From Argopecten irradians (Eukaryota > Mollusca > Bivalvia > Pectinida > Pectinidae): a stretch of DNA of 64,000 nt. Within the stretch, counting starts at the first letter, position 1; every line of letters starts with the position of its first letter. A program made the translations under genes and the position numbers. Below are positions 12,001-21,974 of this stretch, piece by piece. The notes beneath the pieces were generated by a model. The model searched no databases. It worked only from the letters and a program-made list of their open reading frames with translations, and was not told the DNA's origin. The stretch is from positions 38,517,996 through 38,581,995 of the forward strand of contig NC_091143.1 in assembly GCF_041381155.1 (NCBI RefSeq). Reading direction: 5' to 3'.

Positions 12001-15000
12001 GGGTGGTGTGTGTTAGGTGTAGGTAGGGGTGGTGTGTTAGGTGTAGGTATGGGGGTGGTGTGTTAGGTGTAGGTAGAGGTGGTGTGTTAGGTGTAGGTAG
12101 GGGTGGTGTGTTAGGTGTAGGTAGGGGTGGTGTGTTAGGTGTAGGTAGGGGGTGGTGTGTTAGGTGTAGGTAGGGGTGGTGTGTTAGGTGTAGGTAGGGG
12201 TGGTGGTGTGTTAGGTGTAGGTAGGGGTGGTGTGTTAGGTGTAGGTAGGGTGGTGGTGTGTTAGGTGTAGGTAGGGGTGGTGTGTGTTAGGTGTAGGTAG
12301 GGGGTGGTGTGTTAGGTGTAGGTAGGTGTGGTGGTGTGTTAGGTGTAGGTAGGGGTGGTGGTGTGTTAGGTGTAGGTAGGGGTGGTGGTGTGTTAGGTTG
12401 TAGGTAGGGTGGTGGTGTGTTAGGTGTAGGTAGGGGTGGTGTGTTAGGTGTAGGTAGGGGTGGTGTGTTAGGTGTAGTAGGTGGTGGTGTGGTTAGGTGT
12501 AGGTAGGTGGTGGTGTGTTAGGTGTAGGTAGGGGTGGTGTGTTAGGTGTAGGTAGGGGTGGTGGTGTGTTAGGTGTAGGTAGGGGGTGGTGGTGTGTTAG
12601 GTGTAGGTAGGTGGTGGTGTGTTAGGTGTAGGTAGGGGTGGTGGTGTGTTAGGGTAGGTAGGGGTGGTGGTGTGTTAGGTGTAGGTAGGGGTGGTGGTGT
12701 GTTAGGTGTAGGTAGGGGTGGTGTGTTAGGTGTAGGTAGGGGTGGTGGTGTGTTAGGTGTAGGTAGGGTGGTGGTGTGTTAGGTGTAGGTATGGGTGGTG
12801 GTGTGTTAGGTGTAGGTAGGGGTGGTGGTGTGTTAGGTGTAGGTAGGGGTGGTGGTGTGTTAGGTGTAGGTAGGGGGGTGGTGTGTTAGGTGTAGGTAGG
12901 GGTGGTGGTGTGTTAGGTGTGGTAGGTGGGGTGGTGGTGTGTTAGGTGTAGGTAGGGGTGGTGGTGTGTTAGGTGTAGGTAGGGGTGGTGGTGTGTTAGG
13001 TGTAGGTAGGGGTGGTGGTGTGTTAGGTGTAGGTAGAGGTGGTGGTGTGTTAGGTGTAGGTAGGGGTGGTGGTGGTGTGTAGTGTTAGGTGTAGGTAGGG
13101 TGGTGTGTGTGTTAGGTGTAGGTAGGGGTGGTGTGTTAGGTGTAGGTAGGGTGGTGGTGTGTTAGGTGTAGATAGGGTGGTGTGTTAGGTGTAGGTAGGT
13201 GTGGTGGTGTGTTAGGTGTAGGTAGGTGGTGGTGTGTTAGGTGTAGGTAGGGGTGGTGGGTGTGTTAGGTGTAGGTAGGGGTGGTGGTGTGTTAGGTGTA
13301 GGTAGGGGTGGTGGTGTGTTAGGTGTAGGTAGGGGTGGTGGTGTGTTAGGTGTAGGTAGGGGTGGTGGTGTGTTAGGTGTAGGTAGGTGGTGGTGTGTTA
13401 GGTGTGGTAGGGGGTGGTGTGTGTTAGGTGTAGGTAGGGTGGTGTGTTAGGTGTAGGTAGGGGTGGTGGTGTGTTAGGTGTAGGTAGGGGTGGTGTGTTA
13501 GGTGTAGGTAGGGGTGGTGTGTTAGGTTAGGTGTAGGTAGGGGTGGTGGTGGTGTGTTAGGTGTAGGTAGGGGTGGTGGTGTGTTAGGTGTAGGTAGGTG
13601 GTGGTGTGTTAGGTGTAGGTTGGGGTGGTGGTTAGTGTGTAGGTGTAGGTAGGTGGTGGTGTGTTAGGTGTAGGTAGGGGTGGTGGTGTGTTAGGTGTAG
13701 GTAGGGGTGGTGTGTTAGGTGTAGGTAGGGGTGGTGGTGTGTTAGGTGTAGGTAGGGGTGGTGGTGTGTTAGGTGTAGGTAGGGGTGGTGTGTTAGGGTA
13801 GGTAGGAGTGGTGGTGTGTTAGGTGTAGGTAGGGGTGGTGTGTGTTAGGTGTAGGTAGGGTGGTGGTGTGTTAGGGTGTAGGTAGGGGTGGTGGTGTGTT
13901 AGGTGTAGGTAGGTTTGGTGTGTTTTAGGTGTAGGTAGGGGTGGGTGTGTGTTGTGTAGGTAGGGGTGGTGTGTTAGGTGTAGGTAGGGGTGGTGGTGTG
14001 TTGGTGTAGGTAGGGGTGGTGTGTTAGGTGTAGGGTAGGGTGTGGTGTGTTAGGTGTAGGTAGTGGGTGGTGTGTTAGGTGTAGGTAGGGGGGTGGTGTG
14101 TTAGGTGTAGGTAGGGGTGGTGGTGTGTTAGGTGTAGGTAGGGGTGGTGGTGTGTTAGGTGTAGGTAGGGGTGGTGGTGTGTTAGGTGTAGGTAGTGGTG
14201 GTGTGTTAGGTGTAGGTAGGGTGGTGTGTTAGTGTGTGTAGGTAGGGGTGGTGGTGTGTTAGGTGTAGGTAGGGGTGGTGGTGTGTTAGGTGTAGGTAGG
14301 GGTGGTGGTGTGTGTTAGGTGTAGGTAGGGTGGTGTGTTGTGTTAGGTGTGGGGTGGTGGTGTGTTAGGTGTAGGTAGGGGTGGTGGTGTGTTAGGTGTA
14401 GGTAGGGTTGGTGGTGTGTTAGGTGTAGGTAGGGGTGGTGGTGGTGTGTTAGGTGTAGGTAGGGGTGGTGGTGTGTTAGGTGTAGGTAGGGGTGGTGTGT
14501 GTGTTAGGTGTAGGTAGGGGTGGTGGTGTGTTAGGTGTAGGTAGGGGTGTGGTGTGTGTGTAGTAGGGTGTAGGTAGGGGGTGGTGTGTTAGGTGTAGGT
14601 AGGGGGTGGTGTGTTAGGTGTAGGTAGGGGTGGTGGTGTGTTAGGTGTAGGTAGGGGTGGTGGTGTGTTAGGTGTAGGTAGGGGTGGTGGTGTGTTAGGT
14701 GTAGGTAGGGGTGGTGTGTTAGGTGTAGGTAGGGGTGGTGGTGTGTTAGGTGTAGGTAGGGGTGGTGGTAGGTGTGTTAGGGGTGGTGGTGTGTTAGGTG
14801 TAGGTAGGGGGTGGTGTGTTAGGTGTAGGTAGGGGGGGTGGTGTGTTAGGTGTAGGTAGGGGTGGTGGTGTGTTAGGTGTAGGTAGGGGTGGTGGTGTGT
14901 TAGGTGTAGGTAGGGGGGTGGTGTGTTAGGTGTGTGGTAGGGTGGTGGTGTGTGTTAGGGTAGGTAGGGGTGTGGGTGTTAGGTGTAGGTAGGGGTGGTG

Positions 15001-18000
15001 GTGTGTTAGGTGTAGGTAGGGTGGGTGGTGGTGTTAGGTGTAGGTAGGGGTGGTGTGTTGGTGTGGTGGGTGTTAGGTGTAGGTAGGGGTGGTGTGTGTT
15101 AGGTGTAGGTAGGGTGGTGGTGGTGTGTTAGGTGTAGGTAGGTGTGGTGTGAGTGTAGGTAGGTGTGGTAGGGGTGTGTGTTAGGTGTAGGTGGGGGTGG
15201 TGTGTTAGGTGTAGGTAGGGGTGGTGTGTTAGGTGTAGGTAGGGGTGTGGTGTGTTAGGTGTAGGTAGGGGTGGTGGTGTGTTAGGATGTAGGTATGGGT
15301 GGTGTGTTAGGTGTAGGTAGAGGTGGTGAGTTAGGTGTAGGTAGGGGGTGGTGGTGTGTGTTAGGTGTAGGTAGGGCCGTGTGGTGTAGGTTAGGTGTAG
15401 GTAGGGGTGGTGGTGTTTGTTAGGTGTTAGGGTTGGGGTGGTGTGTTAGGTGTGGGTAGGGGTGGTGTGTTAGGTGTAGGTAGGGGTGTGGTGTGTTAGA
15501 TGTATCTATTAATTTTAGCTTACATTGAGATTTTGCTCTGATCATTGATTAATATTTCTTTTTTTAGGCAATTTTTGGCGGCCACATATCTGGGAAACGG
15601 ACTACAGATGTGAGAGTAAATCCTATATTTGATAATGAGAAGTTGAACAAAATTAATGTCGACACAGATGGTGAATCAGATATTACTATAATATCTAACA
15701 TAGAAACCAGCTACACTGAAAGTATAGATTCAGCAATGGTCAGCAATCATAAAATGTTTCCAGAAAATGAAAGTTCTCCATCATCAGAACGAGAGAGTTT
15801 GAAAGTAACCAATGGCATTATGTTGGTTGGTGACGTTGTCCTAGAGAATGGACACAAAAATCCCGGGTTTGTGGAAGATGTGCCAGACTATGAAGAAGAT
15901 AACTTACAGTTTTCTCATGATAAAACTATCAACGGTGACATTATATCAGATTGGCCTGACCTTGATAATATAGCCTTGACAGAGGCGGAGGTGACAGGTT
16001 CCGATTTGTGTAACCATGACAACAGTGGTGAGTCGTCCTTGCCAATAAGAGATGACATGAATGGGGACATCAACCACAACACATTCGAAAAAGAATATGT
16101 TTTCAATAAAGGAGATCCAAATTTCAATACGGACCCACAGGAATGTAACTTTAGTCCGAGTGAGAAAATTAAGACTGACAGCTGCAGTCATAATGACAGC
16201 AAAGTGCATGAAATAAGTTCATGTGTTACGAGAGGTAGTGATGATTCCAGTGGGTGCACACAGGACAACACAAGTCAACTACAGTCAGATCAGAAAGAAA
16301 GCAAAAACTCCCAGGATATTCAGAATTGTGAAAGTGTTGAATGTCCTAAGCTAATTAAACCTATTCTTGTGACTGGGATTTCGGTTGATGAAACTGAAGG
16401 TACCGGTGAACATTGCGAGCACAAGAGTGTTAAGTTTTCAGATGACACTGTGTTCAATGATGGACGACCAAACAAGTACCGACGAGACACAAAATTGATT
16501 ACCCTACGAGAAATCCACAAAGGAAAATTCAACAGTGATTTTTCCCTTGCTAAGCCAAACTTCATGTTTCTGGACGTCACTGGAAAAGGCCTGACTGATG
16601 ATGAAAAGCTTGCTCAAAGTAAATTGGCCCAGGTAATTTAACTCATTTCTGATTAAGGCTCAAAAAGGGTCCATTCAGTCAAATTACTATCAATGTCTTC
16701 TTCTTTAAAAGTTAAGAATGGATGTTGCTCATTTTTAGCTCACCTGGCCAAAAAGGGGAGTTATAGAGGAAAATCCTTTAAATCGGAAAATAATCGCTAC
16801 TTGTCATAGAGTTCTGCATGGACTGTAACCAAATTTGGCCAGAAACATTCTTTGGGGAATGGAGTTTGTATAAATTTTGGCTCTGACCCCCCAGGGCCAG
16901 GAGGGGCGGGGCCCAATAGGGAAAATAGAGATAAATCTTTAAATCGCTACTTGTAATAGAGTTCTGCATGGACTGTAACCAAATTTGGCCAAAAACATTC
17001 TTGGGGGAAATGGAATGGAAAGGAGTTAGTATAAATTTTGGCTCTGATCCCTCAGGGGCAGGGCCCAATAGGGGAAATAGAGGTAAATTCTTTAAATTGC
17101 TACTATTCATAGTGTTCTGCATGGATTGTAACCAAATTTGGCCAGAAACATCCATGGGGGAAGGGGAATGGAGTTTTATAAATTTTGGCTCTGACCCCCC
17201 CAGGGGCAGGGCCTAATAGGGGAACTAGAGCTAAATCCTATAAATTTCTATTAGTCATAGAGTTCTGCATGGATTGTAACCAAATTTGGCCACAAACATC
17301 CTCTGGGAAAGGGGAACAGAATTTGTTTAAATTTTGGCTCTGACCCCCATAGAGCAGAATGAGTGGGACCCAATAGTAAAATTGGAGGTAAACATTTAAA
17401 TTCCTTCAGAAAAGAAACAATGAACCCGTATTCAGAACATCACTTGGCATTACAAACCAGGTGAGTGATACAGGCCTCTGGGTCTCTTGTTTTGCATTTA
17501 ACATATTGGGTTGGATTGAATATGATAGGATTAGTTTGACTTAACCCTCAGTGGCCTGCAGATAGGCCGAGCCAAATAAAAGTTAGTTTTAACCAGTATA
17601 TAGCTATATAAACAACTTTTCATGAAAATTAGGGGCCGCGGTGGCCGAGTGGTTAAGATGTCTCGACATATTAGCACAAGACCTCCTCCCCCTCTGGGTC
17701 ACGAGTTCGAATCTCACGTGGGGCAGTTGCCAGGTACTGACTGCTTGAAGAAGTTTAATGTTTTGCAGTTAAAATCTATTACAGCCATAATACTATACAG
17801 TACATGTATATAAATCTTACATCATATGTATATTGGGGCCATGGTGGCCAAGTGGTCACAAGCCCTCCACCTCTGGGTCGTGAGTTTGAATCCCACATGG
17901 GGCAGTTGCCAGGTACTGACCGCTGGTCGGTGGTTTTTCTCCAGGTCCTCCGACTTTCCTCCACAAACATACCTGGCATGTCCTTACATGACCCTGGTTG

Positions 18001-18746
18001 TTAATAGGACATTAAACTAACAAACCCAAAATAAATAAATAATAAATAAAATTCACCTTTTCATGAAATTCTAAATTGACAATTGTCATATGTATTCCAT
18101 CTTCATTTGCTATTAAAAATTGTTTTAATTGGACGGACAACTAATCTTACAAAATTTTTAATCCCAATATATGTAAATTGTACATGATATTGTTCTGTCA
18201 GATTCTATATTAAATAAATGTTTTTGAATTTATTAGATTATCTGCAGGTGAGGGATATAGGCCCTCTGGGGCTCATTTTCTAAAGTTATTCTTTCATTAT
18301 TTTGCCAAAATTGTATATCTTGAATACAGTATTTGAGCCATTTCTTACACTATATACAGCTACATGTGGTGAGTGATGGATGTATTCTGAATCAGACCTA
18401 AGGTCACCGTTAATGCCATAGGGGCCTTTTGTTCATAATAGATAACAATTTTATAGTGTGTATTTACTTGGCAAGCCTTAATTTGACAGATCTATGGTAC
18501 AATTATGTTACTTTATTGTCAGAATAGGCTGTCAGTCTGATTGTTGTTAATTTGTCATTTCAGAATGAGGCCGGTGACATTGAAAGTATCGGAGTGGAAG
18601 AAAAGCAACATTACGACGAACTTATCAAACGAACCATTGCTGCGCAACGACGCAGTAGACTGATTCGCTTGATTTTTGCGTTCCTTGTCTTTCTTGTTGT
18701 AATAGCAATTGTTGTTTTGTTGGTGATATACTTTGGAAAATCCTGA
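2269..18746 (+). CDS. unrecognised tail-anchored membrane protein (exons 2269-2350, 15568-16632, 18564-18746)
   Basis: Three exons join in phase 0 with good splice sites: ATG at 2285, donor after 2350; acceptor before 15568, donor after 16632; acceptor before 18564, stop TGA at 18744-18746. The product is about 437 aa. It starts [15 protein letters not shown], then has a Basic/Gly patch (GGHISGKR) and a long acidic, Ser/Asn-rich and probably disordered middle. A more ordered block follows around residues 290-377 ([14 protein letters not shown]... [11 protein letters not shown]). Next come a basic juxtamembrane stretch ([10 protein letters not shown]) and one C-terminal hydrophobic helix ending IYFGKS. 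A tail anchor facing the cytosol is inferred. KSVKF near residue 296 fits the PP1-docking RVxF pattern. The frame stays open from the first ATG back to the acceptor at 2268, so an upstream coding exon cannot be excluded. I do not recognise the family. Confidence 0.75.
3010..4628. repeat. 15-bp AT-rich array in intron 1 of gene 1
   Basis: Unit GTATATGTATACACT (15 bp), alternating with ...TACATT and ...TATATT variants, is repeated about 105 times. Each unit contains the self-complementary GTATAC and TATATA steps, so both strands look alike. Because 15 is a multiple of three and few units contain stops, open frames appear on both strands (Met-Tyr-Thr-Leu-Tyr repeats). They are not genes. Confidence 0.95.
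4746..4832. mobile_element. short foldback element
   Basis: CAGGGACCTTGCACAAATTT at about 4748 is matched in inverted orientation by GAAATTTGTGCCAGGTCCCT near 4807-4826, with about 40 bp of AT-rich loop between. This is the structure of a very small MITE or its remnant. There is no coding capacity. Confidence 0.5.
5134..5297. mobile_element. palindromic MITE
   Basis: The left arm begins GATAAATGGAGGATCTTACA and is matched by the inverted right arm ending TGTAAGATTCTATTTATC. The arms are about 45 bp with a few mismatches, and a second inner inverted pair (CAAATTATT-type) gives a near full-length hairpin. It sits in intron 1 of gene 1. Confidence 0.6.
5298..5689. other. intron sequence with two CRE-like palindromes
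   Basis: No gene is visible. TGACGTCA occurs at about 5403 and 5421, probably as part of an old MITE. The rest is AT-rich intron sequence. Confidence 0.4.
5690..5870 (+). mobile_element. tRNA-derived SINE
   Basis: The head carries a Pol III A box (GTGGCTGAGTGGTTAAGATG) and a B box (CAAGTTCAAATCCCA), as in a Ser/Leu-type tRNA. A body beginning GGGGCAGTTGCCAGGTACTG and a tail of GGTTTTTCTCTGGGTACTC type follow. Further copies at 17631, 17833 and 20990 share this order, so it is a family. The 3' end here is degraded near AGGCTGTTAAGC. Confidence 0.8.
6003..10965 (+). repeat. G/T-only low-complexity tract (degenerate part of the G-rich satellite)
   Basis: For almost 5 kb the + strand is only G and T, roughly four fifths G. 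I see fewer than ten A and no C. It begins and ends with recognisable pieces of the neighbouring satellite (TTAGGTGTAGG near 6028 and 10830), so it appears to be the same array with its A bases missing. Since every stop codon needs an A, all + frames are open. The 1696-codon frame is an artefact of composition, not a glycine-rich protein. It may be a real hyper-degenerate satellite or a consensus error in unpolished reads. Confidence 0.85.
10966..15503 (+). repeat. 24/27-bp G-rich satellite array
   Basis: The unit is TTAGGTGTAGGTAGGGG followed by TGGTG(GTG)TG, giving 24- and 27-bp versions that differ by one GGT. It is repeated about 175 times. Copies are irregular from 10966 to about 11450 and then become regular. 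Almost no C occurs on the + strand (I noticed about 11194 and 15377-15378). Runs of G make the strand a dense potential G-quadruplex former. The unit resembles but is not the telomere repeat TTAGGG. It lies in intron 1 of gene 1 and ends 65 bp before the next exon. Confidence 0.95.
16736..17491 (+). mobile_element. pearl/Helitron-like element with ~150-bp tandem core, family 1
   Basis: The left end is GCTCACCTGGCC. The right end is AGGCCTCTGGGTCTCTTGTT, a short hairpin followed by a CTTGTT terminus. Between them lie four to five ~150-bp tandem units sharing GTTCTGCATGGACTGTAACC (16811, 16961, 17113, 17264) and TAAATTTTGGCTCTGACCC. The same ends and core occur at 37503-38389. A small end hairpin, no long terminal inverted repeat and a tandem core fit the bivalve pearl/HINE type. 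Assignment to Helitrons is inferred. It lies in intron 2 of gene 1. Confidence 0.75.
17631..17760 (+). mobile_element. tRNA-derived SINE, 3'-truncated
   Basis: The A box (GTGGCCGAGTGGTTAAGATG) and B box (CGAGTTCGAATCTCA) are intact, followed by GGGGCAGTTGCCAGGTACTG. The rest of the tail is missing. It lies in intron 2 of gene 1. Confidence 0.8.
17833..18035 (+). mobile_element. tRNA-derived SINE, near full length
   Basis: The head has GGTGGCCAAGTGGTCAC (A box) and GAGTTTGAATCCCAC (B box). The body is GGGGCAGTTGCCAGGTACTG, then CCTGGCATGTCCTTACATGA and the tail GTTAATAGGACATTAAAC ending in A-rich (AATAAATA) repeats. This is the best full copy in the window. Confidence 0.85.
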
Positions 18747-18781
18747 CACTTTCTACAATGTACATAATTTGTTCCTGTCAT

Positions 18782-18787
18782 AATAAA
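18782..18787 (+). terminator. poly(A) signal AATAAA of gene 1
   Basis: AATAAA lies 36 bp after the stop codon of the tail-anchored protein gene. The 3' UTR would be very short, with cleavage expected near 18800. Confidence 0.7.
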
Positions 18788-18944
18788 ATGTTATAATTAT
18801 TCATAGATCTTTTGTCCCTTTCATTTGAAACATCATGATAACATTATTTCTCCATTATTTTAAACCATCCAAATCACATTTATATATCATTAAGTAATTA
18901 TAAAAAATCAACATCATTTAAATAATTATATATATATATATATA

Positions 18945-19180
18945 ATGAGTTGATGGTCATGCGTCCTTGATACTCCAGGGGTTCCGATCACTTACGATCT
19001 CTACACCCCTGGACTATCTCATAGTAAAACTGGAGGAAACATAACAGAACAGCTAATTAAGTCCTTTTATGCAGCCATCGAATGAGCCTTATACGATCTC
19101 TAGTACTATCTCTAGTGGTTGACAGCTAAAAGTCCTTTTATGACAGTAGGGTGTAAGTTCTCTGTAGTCTTCAAAGGATA
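18945..19180. repeat. dispersed repeat
   Basis: The block containing GGACTATCTCATAGTAAAAC and GGAGGAAACATAACAGAAC recurs in similar form at 43405-43690, where its CCTGGAGTA end lies in inverted orientation. It is a non-coding mobile repeat of unknown class. Confidence 0.45.
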
Positions 19181-19189
19181 TTTTTTACA

Positions 19190-20028
19190 TTTTGAGGTCA
19201 TCTGACTTCTTGTCAACAACTAAAGAGGCTAATTAAATAGACCTCATATTGGGCCTGTATCATGCTGGGATAAACAGCTACTTTGACCTTCATTCAAGGT
19301 CACAGAAGTCAAAAATTCTTAAATCTTTAAGAACAATTTCTTGTCAACAATAATTTAGAAGCTTCGAGACCTGATATTTGGGCCTGTAGCATGCTGGAAT
19401 AAAGGGCTATCAAGTTTGTTCAAATGAATGACCTTGACTTTCCTTTAAGGTTACCATATCTAAAGCTGTAAGTTTCTGATACATTTGATGACTTTGACCT
19501 TAACAGTATGTCAAGGGCATTCATTTTAACAAACTTGGTAGGCCTTCATCCTAGTGTCAAGGGCATTCAATTTAACAAACTTGGTAACCCTTCATCCTAG
19601 TATACTATTGTCAGACCGAAAAATCAATGCTCTAAGCCTCTTAATTGCTGATAAGAAGCCATTTCAAAATTTTTGCCTTTTAAGTTTTTGACCCCTGTGA
19701 ATAAAGGTCAAGGTCATTTATTTTAACCAAATTGGTAGCCCTTCATGTGATCATGTTACAGGCCAAATATCACGTCTTTAGGGCTTTTAGTAATTAACAA
19801 GAAGTCGACTAAATATTTTAGCATTTTTGACCTGTGTGACCTTGAATGAAACTAATAGTCATTCATTGGTAGCCCTTCATCCCAGCATGCTGCAGGCCGA
19901 ATATGAGTACCCTGGTCCTTTCGGTTATTGAGAAGTCATTTGAGTGAAAAGTTTATGCACGGCGGATGGCGCACGACGACGGATGAAGCATGATGACTAT
20001 AGGTTATTCTTCAGGTCACATGACCTAA
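19190..20028 (-). mobile_element. pearl/Helitron-like element, CAAGGTCA tandem core, reverse orientation
   Basis: Read on the minus strand it begins GGTCATGTGACCTGAAG, then CTATAGTCATCATGCTTCAT and CGTCGTCGTGCG. These match the left end of the element at 30645. The core has about five imperfect ~150-bp units, each with a TGACCTTGA / TCAAGGTCA pair and a GCATGCTGGGATGAAGGG-type block. The same core occurs at 35800-36925. The far end is eroded. Confidence 0.65.
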
Positions 20029-20985
20029 TCAATGTTTTGCAATGTTCAGAAGTAAGATTAACGGGCTAAAATGGTGCTATTTTTCTGCGATGAATCACAT
20101 CTGCAATGTTATGAGGGAATGTAATCCCGAGAGAAAATTCAACCGATATGAACGGGATTTCGGCAGGATCCCGGTCATATCCCGTAGGGATTTCTAGTCA
20201 TATTTTTTCTTTGGTTATATAAACATATTTGAAACAATTACAAAGTCATTATTACATTTCAAAATTATATAGCAAAGAATTTGAGCTGGTTTATAACCCT
20301 CTGAACATAAGCAAAACATTTATTGGTGTTGCCAGCCTTTGGTACAGATCGAGAGTTAACCAGTAGCCCTATACCGTTATACTTTTTATACATATATAAC
20401 ATGTATATGATCTGTTATATATAAGTGCCTGTGCTGTAGAAGAGTAACCTTTTAGCTAGCATGTGGGATAACCCTGTCATGTATGGGAGAAAGTAATATC
20501 ATAATCAACACAATGTAATGTTCAACTGCTTACTTTAATATTCCTGAGAACAACAATTTATATTTTTATGATCACTAATTTTAAAGTAAGGCAGATTGAT
20601 TTGGGGAGTGTGTTTCTATCCCTTTTCTATCATTTAAAGACTGTAAAAACTTATTATAGTAAGTCTTCTATTGTTTGTCTATTCACACTGCCAAGTTGAT
20701 GAAAGTGACAGCTTAAAGACATTCAGAACACATCGCCCGATTCGAAACCCTCATTGAAGACTTAGGAAGGAGTTACTGGTATATATTAAGCAGACGAATT
20801 GTATCACTCAAAAGCTCCCATCGCGTTACACAGCAACAACGGGAGTGTTGATAAAGGTGTATTCGAGCACAGGTTTACAACGCGCAAAAAAAATAAGAAA
20901 ATATTTTTAAAAAATACTAAAAATACTTTTTTTTTGCGCATCGTAAACCTGTGATTCGAGTAAGATTTAATTGTTTGGGATGTGC
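20029..20985. other. intergenic, no gene seen
   Basis: AT-rich sequence between gene 1 and MTHFS. A short inverted pair (CAGGTTTACAACGCGCAAAA near 20870 and TTTTGCGCATCGTAAACCTG near 20933) looks like a small foldback element. Nothing else was recognised. Confidence 0.5.
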
Positions 20986-20989
20986 ACAT

Positions 20990-21200
20990 TGAGGGGTCGC
21001 AGTGGCCGAGTGGTTAAGATGTCACAACATATAACCACAAGCCCTTCACCTCTTGGTTGCAAGTTCGAATCTCATGTAAGGCAAATTCCAGGCACTGACC
21101 ATTTGTTGGTGGTTTTTCTCTGGGTACTCCGGCTTTCCTCCACCAACAAACCTGGCATGTCCTTACAAGACCCTGACTGTTAAACTAATGAAACTAAATG
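20990..21200 (+). mobile_element. tRNA-derived SINE
   Basis: A box AGTGGCCGAGTGGTTAAGAT, B box CAAGTTCGAATCTCA, then GGTTTTTCTCTGGGTACTCC and CCTGGCATGTCCTTACAAGA with a short tail. Same family as the copy at 17833. Confidence 0.8.
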
Positions 21201-21974
21201 AAACCAAGTGCACACTGATGATAGCTTTTTGTTGAAAGTGTTTAAATGAACATTTTTTATCATCATGCATGATACAGTGAAACTTCACTAAACTGATCAG
21301 GGTCCGTGCATAGCATTTCAGCCAGTTTAGAGAGGGTTCAATTTTGAGAAGATAATCCATTTTTTTCCTGTTATAGTTGACCGGAACTTATTTTCTACAT
21401 TATATTTTATACCATGTACATATGTCTACAGTGTCATTTACAACAATTGTCAGTAATATTGTTTAATATGTGAATGTTACCTGATTAAAATTAATGACAA
21501 ACAATAATCATGACATTGTTACCACTTATTAAAGTATAATGAGATTAAAAAACTACAGGAAAGCATTTATAATTGTGTGGTTACTAATACGATTACACAA
21601 CAATCAGTTGATATCACTCTTTATGTCATATGGTATTTTTTTAAAAAACAATACATGACATAGGAATTCATTCTGTACATCACATCCTTATTTGGTTTAA
21701 AGAGGTGCTCATTTTTGAGAAGGATCCGTTTAGGGAAGTTACACTAGTACTTTATTTGAATATCCAATAGTAGAGATAGCTTTCTAACCAAATTATATTA
21801 ATTAATTAATAATAAATTAATTATAATTCATCAAATGAGTTGTAACTTTGTAGTTCATCAGCCGAGTGTGCTACAGGGTTATCTACCCTGGCCTGTGTGC
21901 TACAAGATTATCTCCCCTAGCCTCCTCAGTCAGATCTGTGTCACAGAGAAAAACTGCTATAAACTTGTGTGCTG
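21201..21974. other. MTHFS downstream region
   Basis: AT-rich. TTTATT at 21751-21756 is a minus-strand AATAAA about 220 bp beyond the MTHFS stop and is the likely poly(A) signal. No other gene is seen. Confidence 0.5.

Noticed and set aside
10966-15503. Telomere or interstitial telomeric repeat
   Set aside because: The unit is 24/27 bp with TTAGGTGTAGG, not TTAGGG, and lies between exons of one gene.
17631-18035. tRNA-Ser/Leu genes
   Set aside because: A and B boxes are present but no full cloverleaf can be drawn, and the heads are joined to a shared SINE body at several loci.
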